A program made the position numbers and the translations under genes. Positions 14,789 to 23,789 of a DNA stretch of 64,000 bases are shown here, piece after piece. The stretch comes from Sphingomonas sp. R-74633 (GTDB lineage: Bacteria; Pseudomonadota; Alphaproteobacteria; Sphingomonadales; Sphingomonadaceae), in contig NZ_JACCFG010000005.1 in assembly GCF_013416555.1 (NCBI RefSeq), positions 186,001 through 250,000 on the forward strand, given 5' to 3'. The notes below the pieces were generated by a model. The model saw only the letters and a list, made by a program, of their open reading frames with translations, was not told the DNA's origin and made no database searches. How positions within the stretch are numbered: position 1 is the first letter of the stretch; each line of letters begins with the position of its first letter.

Positions 14789-16360
14789 ATGGCGCTGACC
14801 GGCGAATTGTTCATTGCATCGAAGCGCGTCCGCCGCGACGGTCCGGGCTTCCAGGCCGTAGCCGCCTCGACCGGAACGCCGCTGGAGCCGAGCTTCAGCA
14901 TGGCAACCAGGGAAGACGTCGAAGCCGCTGCTGCTGCCGCCGCGGCCGCCTTCCCGATCTATTCCGGCCTGGCGCGCGAGCAGCGCGCCGCGTTCCTCGA
15001 AGCGATCGCCGACGAGATCGACGCGCTGGGCGAGACGCTTACCGAGCGCGCGATGCAGGAAAGCGGCCTGCCGCATGCCCGCCTGACCGGTGAACGCGGC
15101 CGCACCTCGGGTCAGCTGCGCCTGTTCGCCAAGGAACTGCGCCTCGGCGAGTATCTGCGCGCGCGCATCGATCACGCCATTCCCGATCGCCAGCCCGCGC
15201 CCAAGCCGGACCTGCGCCTGCGCATGATCCCGCTCGGCCCGGTCGTCGTGTTCGGCGCCTCCAACTTCCCGCTCGCCTTCTCCGCCGCCGGCGGCGACAC
15301 CGCGTCGGCGCTTGCCGCAGGCTGCCCGGTGATCGTGAAGGGCCATTCGGCGCACCCCGGCACGTCGGAACTGGTTGCCGGCGCGATCCAGCGCGCGGTC
15401 GCCAAGACCGGCATGCCCGAGGGCGTTTTCTCGCTGATCAACGGCGCCGGCAACGAAGTCGGCTCGGCGCTCGTCACCGATCCGCGCGTCAAGGCCGTGG
15501 GCTTCACCGGCTCCCGCGGTGGCGGCACGGCGCTGATGAAGCTCGCCGCGAACCGCCCGGTGCCGATCCCCGTCTATGCCGAGATGAGCAGCATCAACCC
15601 GGTCTTCCTGCTCCCTGCCGCGCTCGAGGCGCGCGCCGAGGTGCTCGGCAAGGCCTATATCGGTTCGCTGACCATGGGTGCCGGCCAGTTCTGCACCAAT
15701 CCCGGCCTGGTCCTCGCACTCGAGAGCCCGGCGCTCGACCGTTTCCTCGCCGCAGCCAGCGAAGCCGTGTCGGGTGCGGCGGCGCAGACCATGCTGACCC
15801 CCGGTATCCTCAAGGCCTATGAGAGCGGCGTCGCCCGCTGGGCCTCGGCGCCTGGCCTCAAGCAGGTCGCGCGGGGCCAGCAAGGCTCGGCCAGCTGCGG
15901 CCGCGCTGCCTTGTTCGAGATGACCGGCGCGGACTTCATCGCCGATCCGAGCCATGCCGAGGAAGTCTTCGGCGCTGCCTCGCTGCTCGTGCGCTGCGCG
16001 AATATCGAGGAACTGCTCAAGGTCGTGTCGCTGCTCGAAGGCCAGCTCACCGCGACGCTGCACCTCGATGATGCCGACACCGAAGTCGCGGCGAAGCTGC
16101 TGCCGATCCTCGAGCGTCTCGCCGGCCGCATTCTCGCCAATGGTTGGCCGACCGGCGTCGAAGTGACCGACGCACAGGTTCATGGCGGCCCCTACCCGTC
16201 GACCGCGGATGGCCGCAGCACCTCGGTCGGCACACTGGCGATCGATCGCTTCCTGCGTCCGGTCGCCTATCAGGATCTGCCGGCGGCTTTGCTCCCGGCG
16301 GACCTGCGCGACGGCGATGCGGACATCCCGCGCCGCGTCGATGGCAAGGTTATGCTGTAA
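14789..16360 (+). CDS. aldehyde dehydrogenase, alpha-ketoglutaric semialdehyde dehydrogenase type (NADP+)
   Basis: 523 residues from the ATG at 14789, which follows an ACAGGAGAG ribosome site. Motifs: GPVVVFGASNFPLAFSAAGG, coenzyme region GNEVGSALVTDP and GFTGSRGGG, general-base Glu265 (VYAEMSSINPVF) and catalytic Cys302 (GAGQFCTNPG). The length and FGASNFPLAFS signature match the KGSDH branch that oxidises 2,5-dioxopentanoate to 2-oxoglutarate, the last step of pentose (Weimberg) and hexarate catabolism. A GntR gene upstream and sugar genes downstream fit. Which sugar feeds it cannot be told from the window. A terminator follows. Confidence 0.9.
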   Translation: MALTGELFIASKRVRRDGPGFQAVAASTGTPLEPSFSMATREDVEAAAAAAAAAFPIYSGLAREQRAAFLEAIADEIDALGETLTERAMQESGLPHARLTGERGRTSGQLRLFAKELRLGEYLRARIDHAIPDRQPAPKPDLRLRMIPLGPVVVFGASNFPLAFSAAGGDTASALAAGCPVIVKGHSAHPGTSELVAGAIQRAVAKTGMPEGVFSLINGAGNEVGSALVTDPRVKAVGFTGSRGGGTALMKLAANRPVPIPVYAEMSSINPVFLLPAALEARAEVLGKAYIGSLTMGAGQFCTNPGLVLALESPALDRFLAAASEAVSGAAAQTMLTPGILKAYESGVARWASAPGLKQVARGQQGSASCGRAALFEMTGADFIADPSHAEEVFGAASLLVRCANIEELLKVVSLLEGQLTATLHLDDADTEVAAKLLPILERLAGRILANGWPTGVEVTDAQVHGGPYPSTADGRSTSVGTLAIDRFLRPVAYQDLPAALLPADLRDGDADIPRRVDGKVML

Positions 16361-16383
16361 CGCGCTGCGCCAAGCGGAAATAC

Positions 16384-16421
16384 GGAAAGGCCGGGCTCGC
16401 TACCCGGCCTTTTCCTTTTTA
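16384..16421 (+). terminator. intrinsic terminator after the dehydrogenase, likely bidirectional
   Basis: AAAGGCCGGG and CCCGGCCTTT (16386-16395 / 16403-16412) form a 10-bp stem with a 7-base loop and a TTTTCCTTTTT tail. It also lies at the 3' end of the converging epimerase gene, whose stop codon overlaps the tail. Confidence 0.85.
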
Positions 16422-17438
16422 GCCGGGAAACGCTTCCTCCAAGCCAGCGGCCGTTCGAAAGCGGAAGGCGATGTCGTGGCGATACACCTGGCCCGGATCG
16501 AGCCGCGCCGAGGGGAAGCCCGGCCGGTTCGGGCTGTCTGGAAATTTCTGCGGCTCGAGGCAAAGTCCATCGCGCGCGGCATAGACGCGCCCGCTCGTGC
16601 CCGGCGGGCCGCCGGCCAGATGATTGCCCGAATAGAATTGCAGCCCGGGCTCACCCGAATGGAGATCGAGCACGCGCCCCGATCCCGGATCGAACAGCGT
16701 GGCGACGCAGCGCGGAGCGCCGTCGATCACGAAATTATGGTCATAACCGTGGCCAAGCCGGAGCTGCGCATCATCGGCGTCGATCCGCTCGCCGACCCGC
16801 CTGGGGACGCGGAAGTCGAAGGGGGTGCCGCTGACATCGGCAAAGGCGCCCGTCGGGATCAGCCCGGGGCCCACCGGTGTGGTGCGGCTGGAGGAGATCC
16901 GCAGCACATGGTCGAGAATGGTCGTGCCGCTCGCCTCGCCGCCGAGGTTGAAATAGGCGTGGTTGGTCAGGTTCACCACTGTCGGCGCGTCGGTGGTCGC
17001 GGTCAGCAGGATGGCGAGCCCGTCGTCTTCCAGCTTGTAGCGTGCTTCCACCGTCAAGCTGCCCGGAAAGCCGTTATGTCCCGCCGGGCTGACATGGCGG
17101 AACGTCACTGCATCCTCGGTCAGCGCCACCACGTCCCAATGCTGCTGGTCGAGCCCCATCGGCCCCGAGTGCAAGCTGTTCGCGCCGTCATTCGCCGCGA
17201 TGCGATGCTCCACCCCGTCGAGTGTGAAGAGCGCGCCGCCGATCCGGTTGGCATAGCGCCCGGTCACCGCGCCATAGAAGCGCGGCGTCCCGCGATAGTC
17301 CTCGAGATTCGCGAACCCCAGCACCACATTCGCGCGTGCGCCGTTCCGGTCGGGCACCTGCAGCACGCGTAGCGCCGCGCCGAGCGTGATCAGCTCGGCG
17401 CGATAGGGCCCACGCGCGATCGCGATCGTCTCGATCAC
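16419..17438 (-). CDS. galM: aldose 1-epimerase (mutarotase)
   Basis: 339 residues from a GTG overlapping the GH3 stop as GTGA. Family motifs: LTLGAALRVLQVPD-like opening, GRYANRIGGALFTLDG, NSLHSGPMGLDQQHWD with the first catalytic-type His, LTNHAYFNLGG with the second His, HGYDHNFVID, and the catalytic Glu in GLCLEPQKFPDSPN. It interconverts alpha and beta anomers of free aldoses, so coupling to a glucosidase that releases beta-sugars makes sense. No signal peptide is seen, so it is probably cytoplasmic although the partner enzyme is exported. Confidence 0.93.
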   Translation of the reverse strand: MIETIAIARGPYRAELITLGAALRVLQVPDRNGARANVVLGFANLEDYRGTPRFYGAVTGRYANRIGGALFTLDGVEHRIAANDGANSLHSGPMGLDQQHWDVVALTEDAVTFRHVSPAGHNGFPGSLTVEARYKLEDDGLAILLTATTDAPTVVNLTNHAYFNLGGEASGTTILDHVLRISSSRTTPVGPGLIPTGAFADVSGTPFDFRVPRRVGERIDADDAQLRLGHGYDHNFVIDGAPRCVATLFDPGSGRVLDLHSGEPGLQFYSGNHLAGGPPGTSGRVYAARDGLCLEPQKFPDSPNRPGFPSARLDPGQVYRHDIAFRFRTAAGLEEAFPG

Positions 17439-19897
17439 TTGGTACCGGGGCAGATCGAGTTGGCCGGATCCGAGACGATGCGCACGTCAGCAAGGCTGAA
17501 GCTGAGCGGTGCGCTCGCCTTCACCACCAGTGGTGCGCCGACCGCGTTCACGTCGGTCCCATTCTGCTGATAGCATTTGAGCAGGACTTTAACCGTCCGC
17601 CATTTGCCGGTCTCGCCGGTGAACAGACTGGTCGCGTCAAAGCCCTTGCCCTCGCCCATGGTCAGCGTCACCGGCCCCGCCGCCGCGCGGTCGAGCCGGT
17701 AGATGAGCTGCAGCGACAGGTCGCCATTGGTCTCGCGCGAAAGATTGATCGGGGCGCCGCCGCCGATGCTCAATGTCGCCGGGCCGCCGGTCCAGTTGAG
17801 CTGCTGCGCGCCTTCCTGCGTCTGCGGCCCGTCGATCGGCGCGCGGGTGATGTTCGATTCGGTGGCGAAGGAGAAGGGCTTGGGCGTCACGCCCTTGGCG
17901 AAATAGACACTGGTATTGAGCGACGAGGCGTCGAAGCCCGGTTCCTCGCCCAGTATCGCCACCGTTTCCGGCTTGGCGTAGCTCAGGCCATAGCCGAGCG
18001 CGAACAGCGGGTCATAGCCCGGCTGGCCTTTGTTGAGCGTGAACTGGCCGGCAGTCTTGGGCCAGCTGAACGAAAGCGTGCCGCCAAAGTCCCTGCGCGG
18101 CTTGCCGGCCTTGTCGCCGATGATCACATCCGCCACGCCCGCGCCTTCGCTGCCCGGCAGCCACGCCGCGACGAACGCGTCCGAGGCGTTGATCTCGGGG
18201 TTCACCCAGAGCGGCCGGCCGGAGAGGAACACCGACACGGTCGGCACGCCTGCCGCCTTCAACTTCTTGAGCAGCGCCAACGCCTGCTTGTCCCCCGCCT
18301 GGAATTCCAGCGTCGCGATGTCGCCGCGCATCTCGGCATAGGGCTGCTCGCCGAATACCACGATCGCGACATCGGGCTTTGCGGTGAAGCTGCCATCGGG
18401 CGAGAGCGTCGCGGTGCCGCCCCCGGCCTTCACCGCCTCGGCGATGCCCGAGAAGATCGACTGGCCGTTGGGGAACATCGAATTGTCATTGCCGTCGCCC
18501 TGCCAGCTCAGCGTCCAGCCGCCGGTCTGCTGCGCAATCGAATCGGCACCCGGTCCGGCGACGAGCACATTGGCGGAAGCCTTTACCGGCAGCACGCCCT
18601 GATTCTTGAGCAGCACCAGCGACTTGGCCACCGCTTCGCGGGCGACCGCGCGATGCTCGGTATTGCCCAGCACCCCGGCCTTGCCCTCGAACGGACGGGC
18701 AGGGTCGAACAGGCCCAGCTTCGCCTTCACGCGCAGGATGCGACGCACGGCGTCGTCGATCCGCGCCATCGGGATCGTACCGTCCTTCACATGCGCCACC
18801 GTGCTCTCGAACAGGCCCTTCCAGCCATCCGGCGCCATCGCCATGTCGAGCCCGGCATTGAACGTCGCGGCGCAGTCGGTGGTGGTGCAGCCGGGCACCT
18901 GACCATGGCCGTTCCAGTCGCCCACGACAAAGCCCTGGAAGCCCATCCGGTCCTTGAGCACATCGGTGAGCAGCGACTTGTTGCCATGCATCTTGACGCC
19001 GTTCCAGCTCGAGAAGCTCGCCATCACAGTGAGCGTGCCGGCCTGGATCGCGGGGACATAGCCCTGGGCATGGATGGCGATCAGTTCGTCCTCGCCGATC
19101 TGCGCATCGCCCTGGTCGACGCCACCGGCGGTGCCGCCGTCGCCGAGGAAATGCTTGGCCGATGCGGCGACATAGCCCTGCTGGATACGGTTCTTGGTGC
19201 CGGGTTCGCCCTGCAGCCCGCGCACCATCTCGCCGGCATAGGCGCGCACGACCGCCGGATCTTCCGAATAGCCTTCATAGGCACGACCCCAGCGCTCGTC
19301 CTGCGGCACGGTAAGGGTGGGGCCGAACGCCCAGTCGGGTCCGGTCGCGGCGGTTTCCTCGGCGGTCGCCTTGCCGATACGGCGCATCAGCGCGGGATCG
19401 TGCATCGCGCCGAGGCCGACATTGTGCGGGAAGATCGTCGCGCCGATGACGTTGCTGTTGCCGTGCACCGCATCGATGCCAAAGATCAGCGGGATGGGCT
19501 GATGCTTGCCGCGCGGCTCCATCGCCACCTTGCGGAAGGCGCGGGCGGTCTCGACCCAGGGCATTTGCGGCGAGCGGTCGGGTGCGCCGAGCGGGGGCGA
19601 GCTGCCGCCCGCCAGCACCGAGCCGAGCGGATATTGGCGCAGCTCCTCGGGCTTCATCGCGCCGATGTCCGCCTGGATCATCTGGCCGACCTTCTCCTCG
19701 AGCGTCATCGTCGCCATCAGATCGCTGACGAACTTCTCGGTCGCCGGATCGACCAGCCCCTGCGAGCCCGCGATCGGCCATTTCTCCGGATGCACCGTTG
19801 CGGCTTCCGACAGCGCTGTCGGCGCGTGCTGCGCAAAAGCGGGCGACGCGGCCCAGAGGATCGTGGTCGACAGCAACAGCTTCAGGCCAGGCCGCAT
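17435..19897 (-). CDS. GH3 family beta-glucosidase / exo-beta-glucan glucohydrolase, exported
   Basis: 820 residues from the ATG at 19897, chosen because GGAGAG lies 6 bases upstream; an ATG 12 bases earlier lacks a ribosome site. A Sec signal peptide ends at SPAFAQ. GH3 motifs: LEEKVGQMIQADIG, IPLIFGIDAVHGN, KHFLGDGGTAGG (K248/H249), and the nucleophile region GFVVGDWNG with Asp327. The GH3 C-terminal domain follows (SLVLLKNQGVLPV, GGWTLSWQG), and a final 150-residue domain may bind carbohydrate. It acts outside the cytoplasm on beta-glucosides or beta-glucans. A LacI-type palindrome lies 25 bases upstream. Confidence 0.93.
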   Translation of the reverse strand: MRPGLKLLLSTTILWAASPAFAQHAPTALSEAATVHPEKWPIAGSQGLVDPATEKFVSDLMATMTLEEKVGQMIQADIGAMKPEELRQYPLGSVLAGGSSPPLGAPDRSPQMPWVETARAFRKVAMEPRGKHQPIPLIFGIDAVHGNSNVIGATIFPHNVGLGAMHDPALMRRIGKATAEETAATGPDWAFGPTLTVPQDERWGRAYEGYSEDPAVVRAYAGEMVRGLQGEPGTKNRIQQGYVAASAKHFLGDGGTAGGVDQGDAQIGEDELIAIHAQGYVPAIQAGTLTVMASFSSWNGVKMHGNKSLLTDVLKDRMGFQGFVVGDWNGHGQVPGCTTTDCAATFNAGLDMAMAPDGWKGLFESTVAHVKDGTIPMARIDDAVRRILRVKAKLGLFDPARPFEGKAGVLGNTEHRAVAREAVAKSLVLLKNQGVLPVKASANVLVAGPGADSIAQQTGGWTLSWQGDGNDNSMFPNGQSIFSGIAEAVKAGGGTATLSPDGSFTAKPDVAIVVFGEQPYAEMRGDIATLEFQAGDKQALALLKKLKAAGVPTVSVFLSGRPLWVNPEINASDAFVAAWLPGSEGAGVADVIIGDKAGKPRRDFGGTLSFSWPKTAGQFTLNKGQPGYDPLFALGYGLSYAKPETVAILGEEPGFDASSLNTSVYFAKGVTPKPFSFATESNITRAPIDGPQTQEGAQQLNWTGGPATLSIGGGAPINLSRETNGDLSLQLIYRLDRAAAGPVTLTMGEGKGFDATSLFTGETGKWRTVKVLLKCYQQNGTDVNAVGAPLVVKASAPLSFSLADVRIVSDPANSICPGTK

Positions 19898-19921
19898 TTC
19901 TCTCTCCATCTTTATTATTTC

Positions 19922-19935
19922 TGGTAGCGATAACA
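19922..19935. promoter_or_regulatory. LacI-type operator-like palindrome upstream of the GH3 gene
   Basis: TGGTAGCGATAACA (minus strand TGTTATCGCTACCA) lies 25 bases before the GH3 start, between it and the stop of the ABC transporter gene. It agrees with the 14749-14762 site at 11 of 14 positions when both are read in the TGTTA direction. Confidence 0.5.
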
Positions 19936-19940
19936 GAAGA

Positions 19941-21461
19941 TCATCGCGCGAGTCCACGCTCCAACCATCTCGCCGCCTCGTCGGGACTTGCTTTGTTACT
20001 GTCGCGATCCACCATGTAATTGGCCTCGCGCATCCGCTCGACGCTGATCGCACCGATCAGCGGCTTGAGCGCCGCCTGGAAGCGCAAATCCTCGGCGCGA
20101 CCCGGGGCGAGCAGCAGGATCGCGTCATATCCCGGGATCGCGCCCTTGGGATCGCTCAGCACCGCGAGCTTGTCCGCCGCGATCCGTCCGTCCGAAGAAA
20201 AGGCCGGGATCACGTCCGCCGTACCACTAGCCAGCGCGCGGTACATGAAGGTCGGTTGATAGGGATGGGCCGATTTGAAGCTCAGGCCGTACGCCTTCTT
20301 CACCGCCGCCCATTCGGGCCGCTCGAGAAACTCGACATCGGTGGCGAGGTTCAGGCCGCCGGCCACCGGCGTCAGATCGGCAATGCTGGTTATCCCGCGC
20401 TTCTTCGCATCGTCGCCGCGCATCGCAAAGGCATAGGCATTCTCGAAGCCGAGCGAGCCGAGCAGGGTCACCTTGTGCTTCTCGCGCGCCCAGCTCGCGA
20501 CCCCGCTCACGATCGCATCGCGCGGCGGCACGTCGCTGCGGCGCATCTCGTTGGTCCAGATCGTCCCCGAATAATCGACATAGACATCGACATCACCGCC
20601 CGCGAGAGCACTGAACGCCACCGCCGATCCCAGCCCCTCGCGGTAGCGGACCTTATACCCCGCTGCTTCCAGCCGGTGCCCGATCAGCCGGGCGAGGATG
20701 TACTGCTCGGAGAAACCCTTGGCGCCGATCGTCACGGTGCCGCGCGCCGCCGGCAGGGCAGGGACCAGCGCCACCGCGACCGCGATCAGCAGCGTCCCCA
20801 GGCTGACCCAGACCAGCCCGCGCTTGCGCCGCGCGATCCCGAACTCCGCCAGCCCCAGCAGCCCGTCGACGGCCAGCGCGAGCACCGCTGCCGCGACGCA
20901 GCCGGTCAGTACCAGCGACCAGTTCTGCGTCTGCAGCCCGGCGAAGATCAGGTCGCCCAGGCTCGGCTGGCCCACCGTGGTCGACAGTGTCGCCGCGCCG
21001 ATCGTCCACACTGCGGCGGTGCGGATGCCGGCCATCAGCACCGGCAACACGAGCGGCGCCTCGACCAGCCGCAGCTTCTGCCACGCGGTCATCCCCACGC
21101 CGTCCGCCGCCTCGATCACCGCCGGGTCGATCGTCCCGAGCCCGGTCACGCCGTTCCGCAGGATCGGCAGCAACGCATAGAGCGACAGCGCGAGCAGCGA
21201 GGGCAGGAAGCCCAGCGCCGGGATGCCACCGCCGACCAAAGTCGAGAGCGACAACAGGATCGGATAGAAGAGCGCCAGCAGCGCCAGGCTCGGAATCGTC
21301 TGCACCAGGCTGGCGAAGCCCAGCGCGATTCGCCCGACCACCCGGTTGCGCGCCGAGAGCACCGCCAGCGGCAGTGCGATCGCCAGTCCGAGCAGCAGCG
21401 CCGCCAGTGCCAGCAGCAGATGCTGTGCGAGCAGCTCGGGCACGCGGGACAGCGCGCTCAC
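19941..21461 (-). CDS. betaine/choline-type ABC importer: permease fused to substrate-binding domain
   Basis: 506 residues from a GTG that overlaps the ATPase stop as GTGA. Residues 1-235 are a permease with about six membrane segments and an EAA loop (VIEAADGVGMTAWQKLRLVEAPLVLP, residues 115-140). Residues 241-506 are an OpuAC-type binding domain: TVTIGAKGFSEQYILARLIGHRLEAAGY, VYVDYSGTIWTNEMRR, MYRALASGTADVIPAFSSDGRI. The hydrophobic segment near 220-237 tethers the binding domain in the periplasm. Fused OpuBB-OpuBC forms occur in several phyla. Substrate is presumably a quaternary ammonium osmoprotectant, but this is not provable here. Confidence 0.9.
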   Translation of the reverse strand: MSALSRVPELLAQHLLLALAALLLGLAIALPLAVLSARNRVVGRIALGFASLVQTIPSLALLALFYPILLSLSTLVGGGIPALGFLPSLLALSLYALLPILRNGVTGLGTIDPAVIEAADGVGMTAWQKLRLVEAPLVLPVLMAGIRTAAVWTIGAATLSTTVGQPSLGDLIFAGLQTQNWSLVLTGCVAAAVLALAVDGLLGLAEFGIARRKRGLVWVSLGTLLIAVAVALVPALPAARGTVTIGAKGFSEQYILARLIGHRLEAAGYKVRYREGLGSAVAFSALAGGDVDVYVDYSGTIWTNEMRRSDVPPRDAIVSGVASWAREKHKVTLLGSLGFENAYAFAMRGDDAKKRGITSIADLTPVAGGLNLATDVEFLERPEWAAVKKAYGLSFKSAHPYQPTFMYRALASGTADVIPAFSSDGRIAADKLAVLSDPKGAIPGYDAILLLAPGRAEDLRFQAALKPLIGAISVERMREANYMVDRDSNKASPDEAARWLERGLAR

Positions 21462-22225
21462 TTTTCCAGCTCCGCCAGCCGGTGCGCCTGTTCGCGCGGC
21501 ACTGCGACCAGCGCGTCCGCCGCAGCACCGCCCTTGCCGGCGAGCAGTTCGCGCGGGGTGGCATCGGCGACGATCCGGCCCTTCTCCATCACCAGCACCC
21601 GGTCGGCGAGCAGCAGCGCCTCGGCCATGTCGTGCGTCACCAGGATCGTGGTCAGCTCCATCCGGTCGTGCAGCGCGCGGATCGCCTTGCCGAGCCCGTC
21701 GCGCGTCACCGGATCGAGCGCACCGAACGGTTCGTCCATCAGCAAGATGCCCGGCCCCGTCGCCAGCGCCCGCGCCACGCCGACCCGCTGGCGCTGGCCG
21801 CCTGAAAGCGCATCGGGCATCCGCGACGCCATCTCGGGCGATAACTCGACCAGCTCGAGCAGTTCCGCCACTCGCGCCGCGCTATCTTTCTCCCCCGCCA
21901 ACCGCAGCCCGATCGCGACATTCTCGCCGACGCGCATGTGCGGGAACAGGCCGACATTCTGGAAGACATATCCGATCCGCCGGCGCAGCTCGGGTGCGGG
22001 CCCGGCACCGACGGGCTCGCCACCCACCAGCACGTCGCCCTCGCTCGGTTCGATCAGCCGGTTGACCATCTTGAGCAGAGTCGACTTGCCCGATCCCGAG
22101 GCGCCGACCAGCGCGACGAAGCTGCCCGCCGCGACCTCCAGCGACACCCCGTCGACGGCCTTCACGCCCCCCGGCCAGACCTTGCTGACATTTTTGAAGG
22201 TAACGGAGCGGCTTTGCTCTGGCAT
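21458..22225 (-). CDS. betaine/choline-type ABC transporter ATP-binding protein
   Basis: 255 residues from the ATG at 22225; a TTG 30 bases upstream is possible but lacks better support. Walker A GASGSGKSTLLK, Q-loop YVFQNVGLFPHM, signature ALSGGQRQRVGVARAL, Walker B ILLMDEPFGALD and H-loop VTHD are intact. It lacks a clear C-terminal CBS pair, unlike classic OpuAA/ProV. First gene of a two-gene operon with the fused permease/binding protein. The SDR gene is divergent 56 bases away. Confidence 0.92.
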   Translation of the reverse strand: MPEQSRSVTFKNVSKVWPGGVKAVDGVSLEVAAGSFVALVGASGSGKSTLLKMVNRLIEPSEGDVLVGGEPVGAGPAPELRRRIGYVFQNVGLFPHMRVGENVAIGLRLAGEKDSAARVAELLELVELSPEMASRMPDALSGGQRQRVGVARALATGPGILLMDEPFGALDPVTRDGLGKAIRALHDRMELTTILVTHDMAEALLLADRVLVMEKGRIVADATPRELLAGKGGAAADALVAVPREQAHRLAELEK

Positions 22226-22280
22226 CGATCGTGTTTGTGCGGGATGAAGTGACAAAGGTCAAAAGAACAGGAGAGGCGGC

Positions 22281-23060
22281 ATGGCCAAGGCGGCATTCAT
22301 CACCGGGGGCGCATCGGGCATCGGGCTGGCGGTTGCGAAGAGCCTGGCGGCGGACGGCTGGCTGGTCGGCCTTGCCGATGTCAACGCCGCCGGCCTGGAA
22401 ACGGCAAAGGCCGAGATCGCCGGCGCCCAGACCTATGCAATGGACGTGCGCGACCGCGATGCCTGGACCACGGCGCTTGCCGACTTCGCGACGAAGAGCG
22501 GCGGCCGGCTCGACTTCCTCTTCAACAATGCCGGCATCGCCGTCGGCGGCCAGCTCGAGACCATGTCCGACGCGGACATCGATCGCGGCCTCTCGATCAA
22601 CATCAACGGCGTGGTCAACGGTGCCCGCGCCGCGCACGACCTGCTCAAGGCGACGCCCGGCTCGGCGATGATCATCACCAGCTCGGCCGCGGGCATCTCG
22701 GGCAATGCCGGCATGTCGATCTACAGCGCCGGCAAGTTCGCGATGCGCGGCTTTGCCGAGGCACTGAACGCCGAGTGGGGCCACGAGGGCATCTATGTCG
22801 GCTCGCTGATGCCGAGCTTCATCGACACGCCCTTGCTCAACCACGTCACCCAGGATTCGAACCGCAACGTGCGCGAATCGGTGCGCGCCGCCGGCCTAGA
22901 GATCACGCCGGTCGAGGAAGTGGTGAAGACCGTCCGCCACATGCTCACCATCCGCAAGGACGTGCACACCCGCGTCGGCAAGACCGCGCACCGGCTGTGG
23001 TTCCTGCAGCGCTGGCTGCCCGGCACGCTGCGCAAGCTGCAGGGCCGTGCATTCAAATAA
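22281..23060 (+). CDS. SDR family oxidoreductase
   Basis: 259 residues, with a GGAGAGG ribosome site. Classical short-chain dehydrogenase motifs: TGGASGIGLAVAKSLAADG for NAD(P) binding, an acidic residue in GLADVNAAG suggesting NAD preference, NNAGIAVGG, the catalytic ITSSAAGISGNAGMSIYSAGKFAMRGFAEAL (Ser-Tyr-Lys), and an LMPSFIDTPLL loop. The C-terminal tail is basic (HTRVGKTAHRLWFLQRWLPG), which could bring it to membranes. Substrate unknown. Its stop directly abuts the stop of the converging pterin dehydratase gene. Confidence 0.9.
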   Translation: MAKAAFITGGASGIGLAVAKSLAADGWLVGLADVNAAGLETAKAEIAGAQTYAMDVRDRDAWTTALADFATKSGGRLDFLFNNAGIAVGGQLETMSDADIDRGLSININGVVNGARAAHDLLKATPGSAMIITSSAAGISGNAGMSIYSAGKFAMRGFAEALNAEWGHEGIYVGSLMPSFIDTPLLNHVTQDSNRNVRESVRAAGLEITPVEEVVKTVRHMLTIRKDVHTRVGKTAHRLWFLQRWLPGTLRKLQGRAFK

Positions 23061-23348
23061 TCAGAGCAGCGCTTCGATCGCCTGCGCCATCTGGATGTCG
23101 CGCGTCGAGAGCCCTCCCGCGTCGTGCGTGGTCAGCAGCACGTCGACCTTGTTCCAGACGTTCGACCATTCGGGGTGATGGTCCGCCTTCTCGGCGATCA
23201 GCGCTACGCGAGTCATGAAGCCGAAGGCCTGATTGAAGTCCTTGAACTCGAAGCGGCGCGTGATCGCGTCGCGCGTCGGCTCCCACGTCCAGTCGGGCAG
23301 CGCCGCGAGCGATTCCTCGCGAAGTCCGTCCGTCAACCGCGCCACCAT
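23061..23348 (-). CDS. 4a-hydroxytetrahydrobiopterin dehydratase (pterin-4a-carbinolamine dehydratase)
   Basis: 95 residues; start chosen at 23348, 5 bases after a GGGAGG site, though the adjacent ATG at 23351 is also possible. Motifs: [41 protein letters not shown] with the active-site His-His-Pro-Glu-Trp, then [13 protein letters not shown]. It recycles the oxidised pterin cofactor of aromatic amino acid hydroxylases. No hydroxylase gene is in the window. Confidence 0.95.
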   Translation of the reverse strand: MVARLTDGLREESLAALPDWTWEPTRDAITRRFEFKDFNQAFGFMTRVALIAEKADHHPEWSNVWNKVDVLLTTHDAGGLSTRDIQMAQAIEALL

Positions 23349-23384
23349 CATCGCCTCCCTTGCCGTAGCTCTATCGCCCGGCCT

Positions 23385-23789
23385 ATGCCCGCAACGATGA
23401 CCGGGCAAGCCCCAGACGCTGCAGCGATCGAGCGCCTCGCCCGCGCCGCGCTCGATCGCATCCCCGAACCGTTCAACGCCTATCTCGCCGACATCGTGCT
23501 GGTGATCGAGGATTTCGCCGATGACGAGACGCTGGACGAGATGGGTATCGAGGACCCGTTCGACCTGACCGGCCTCTATCGCGGGCGGCCCGTGGGCGAG
23601 AAGTCGGCATGGGACGGCGTGTCGATGCCGGACGAGATCCATCTCTATCGCCGGCCCCTGCTCGACGAGTGGGTGCATACCGGCGTGACGCTCGAATCGC
23701 TGATCACCCATGTCGTGGTGCACGAGGTCGGCCATCATTTCGGGCTTTCCGACGACGACATGCACGCGCTGGAGGACAGCGCCGAGTGA
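23385..23789 (+). CDS. metallopeptidase family protein (zincin_1 / DUF1025)
   Basis: 134 residues from the ATG at 23385 (a second ATG is at 23397). The core carries [13 protein letters not shown], then the zinc motif [18 protein letters not shown] near the C-terminus, which is the PF06262 minimal zincin signature. It is cytoplasmic, with no signal peptide. Function of the family is not established. It is coupled to ccmA by a GTGA overlap. Confidence 0.88.
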   Translation: MPATMTGQAPDAAAIERLARAALDRIPEPFNAYLADIVLVIEDFADDETLDEMGIEDPFDLTGLYRGRPVGEKSAWDGVSMPDEIHLYRRPLLDEWVHTGVTLESLITHVVVHEVGHHFGLSDDDMHALEDSAE

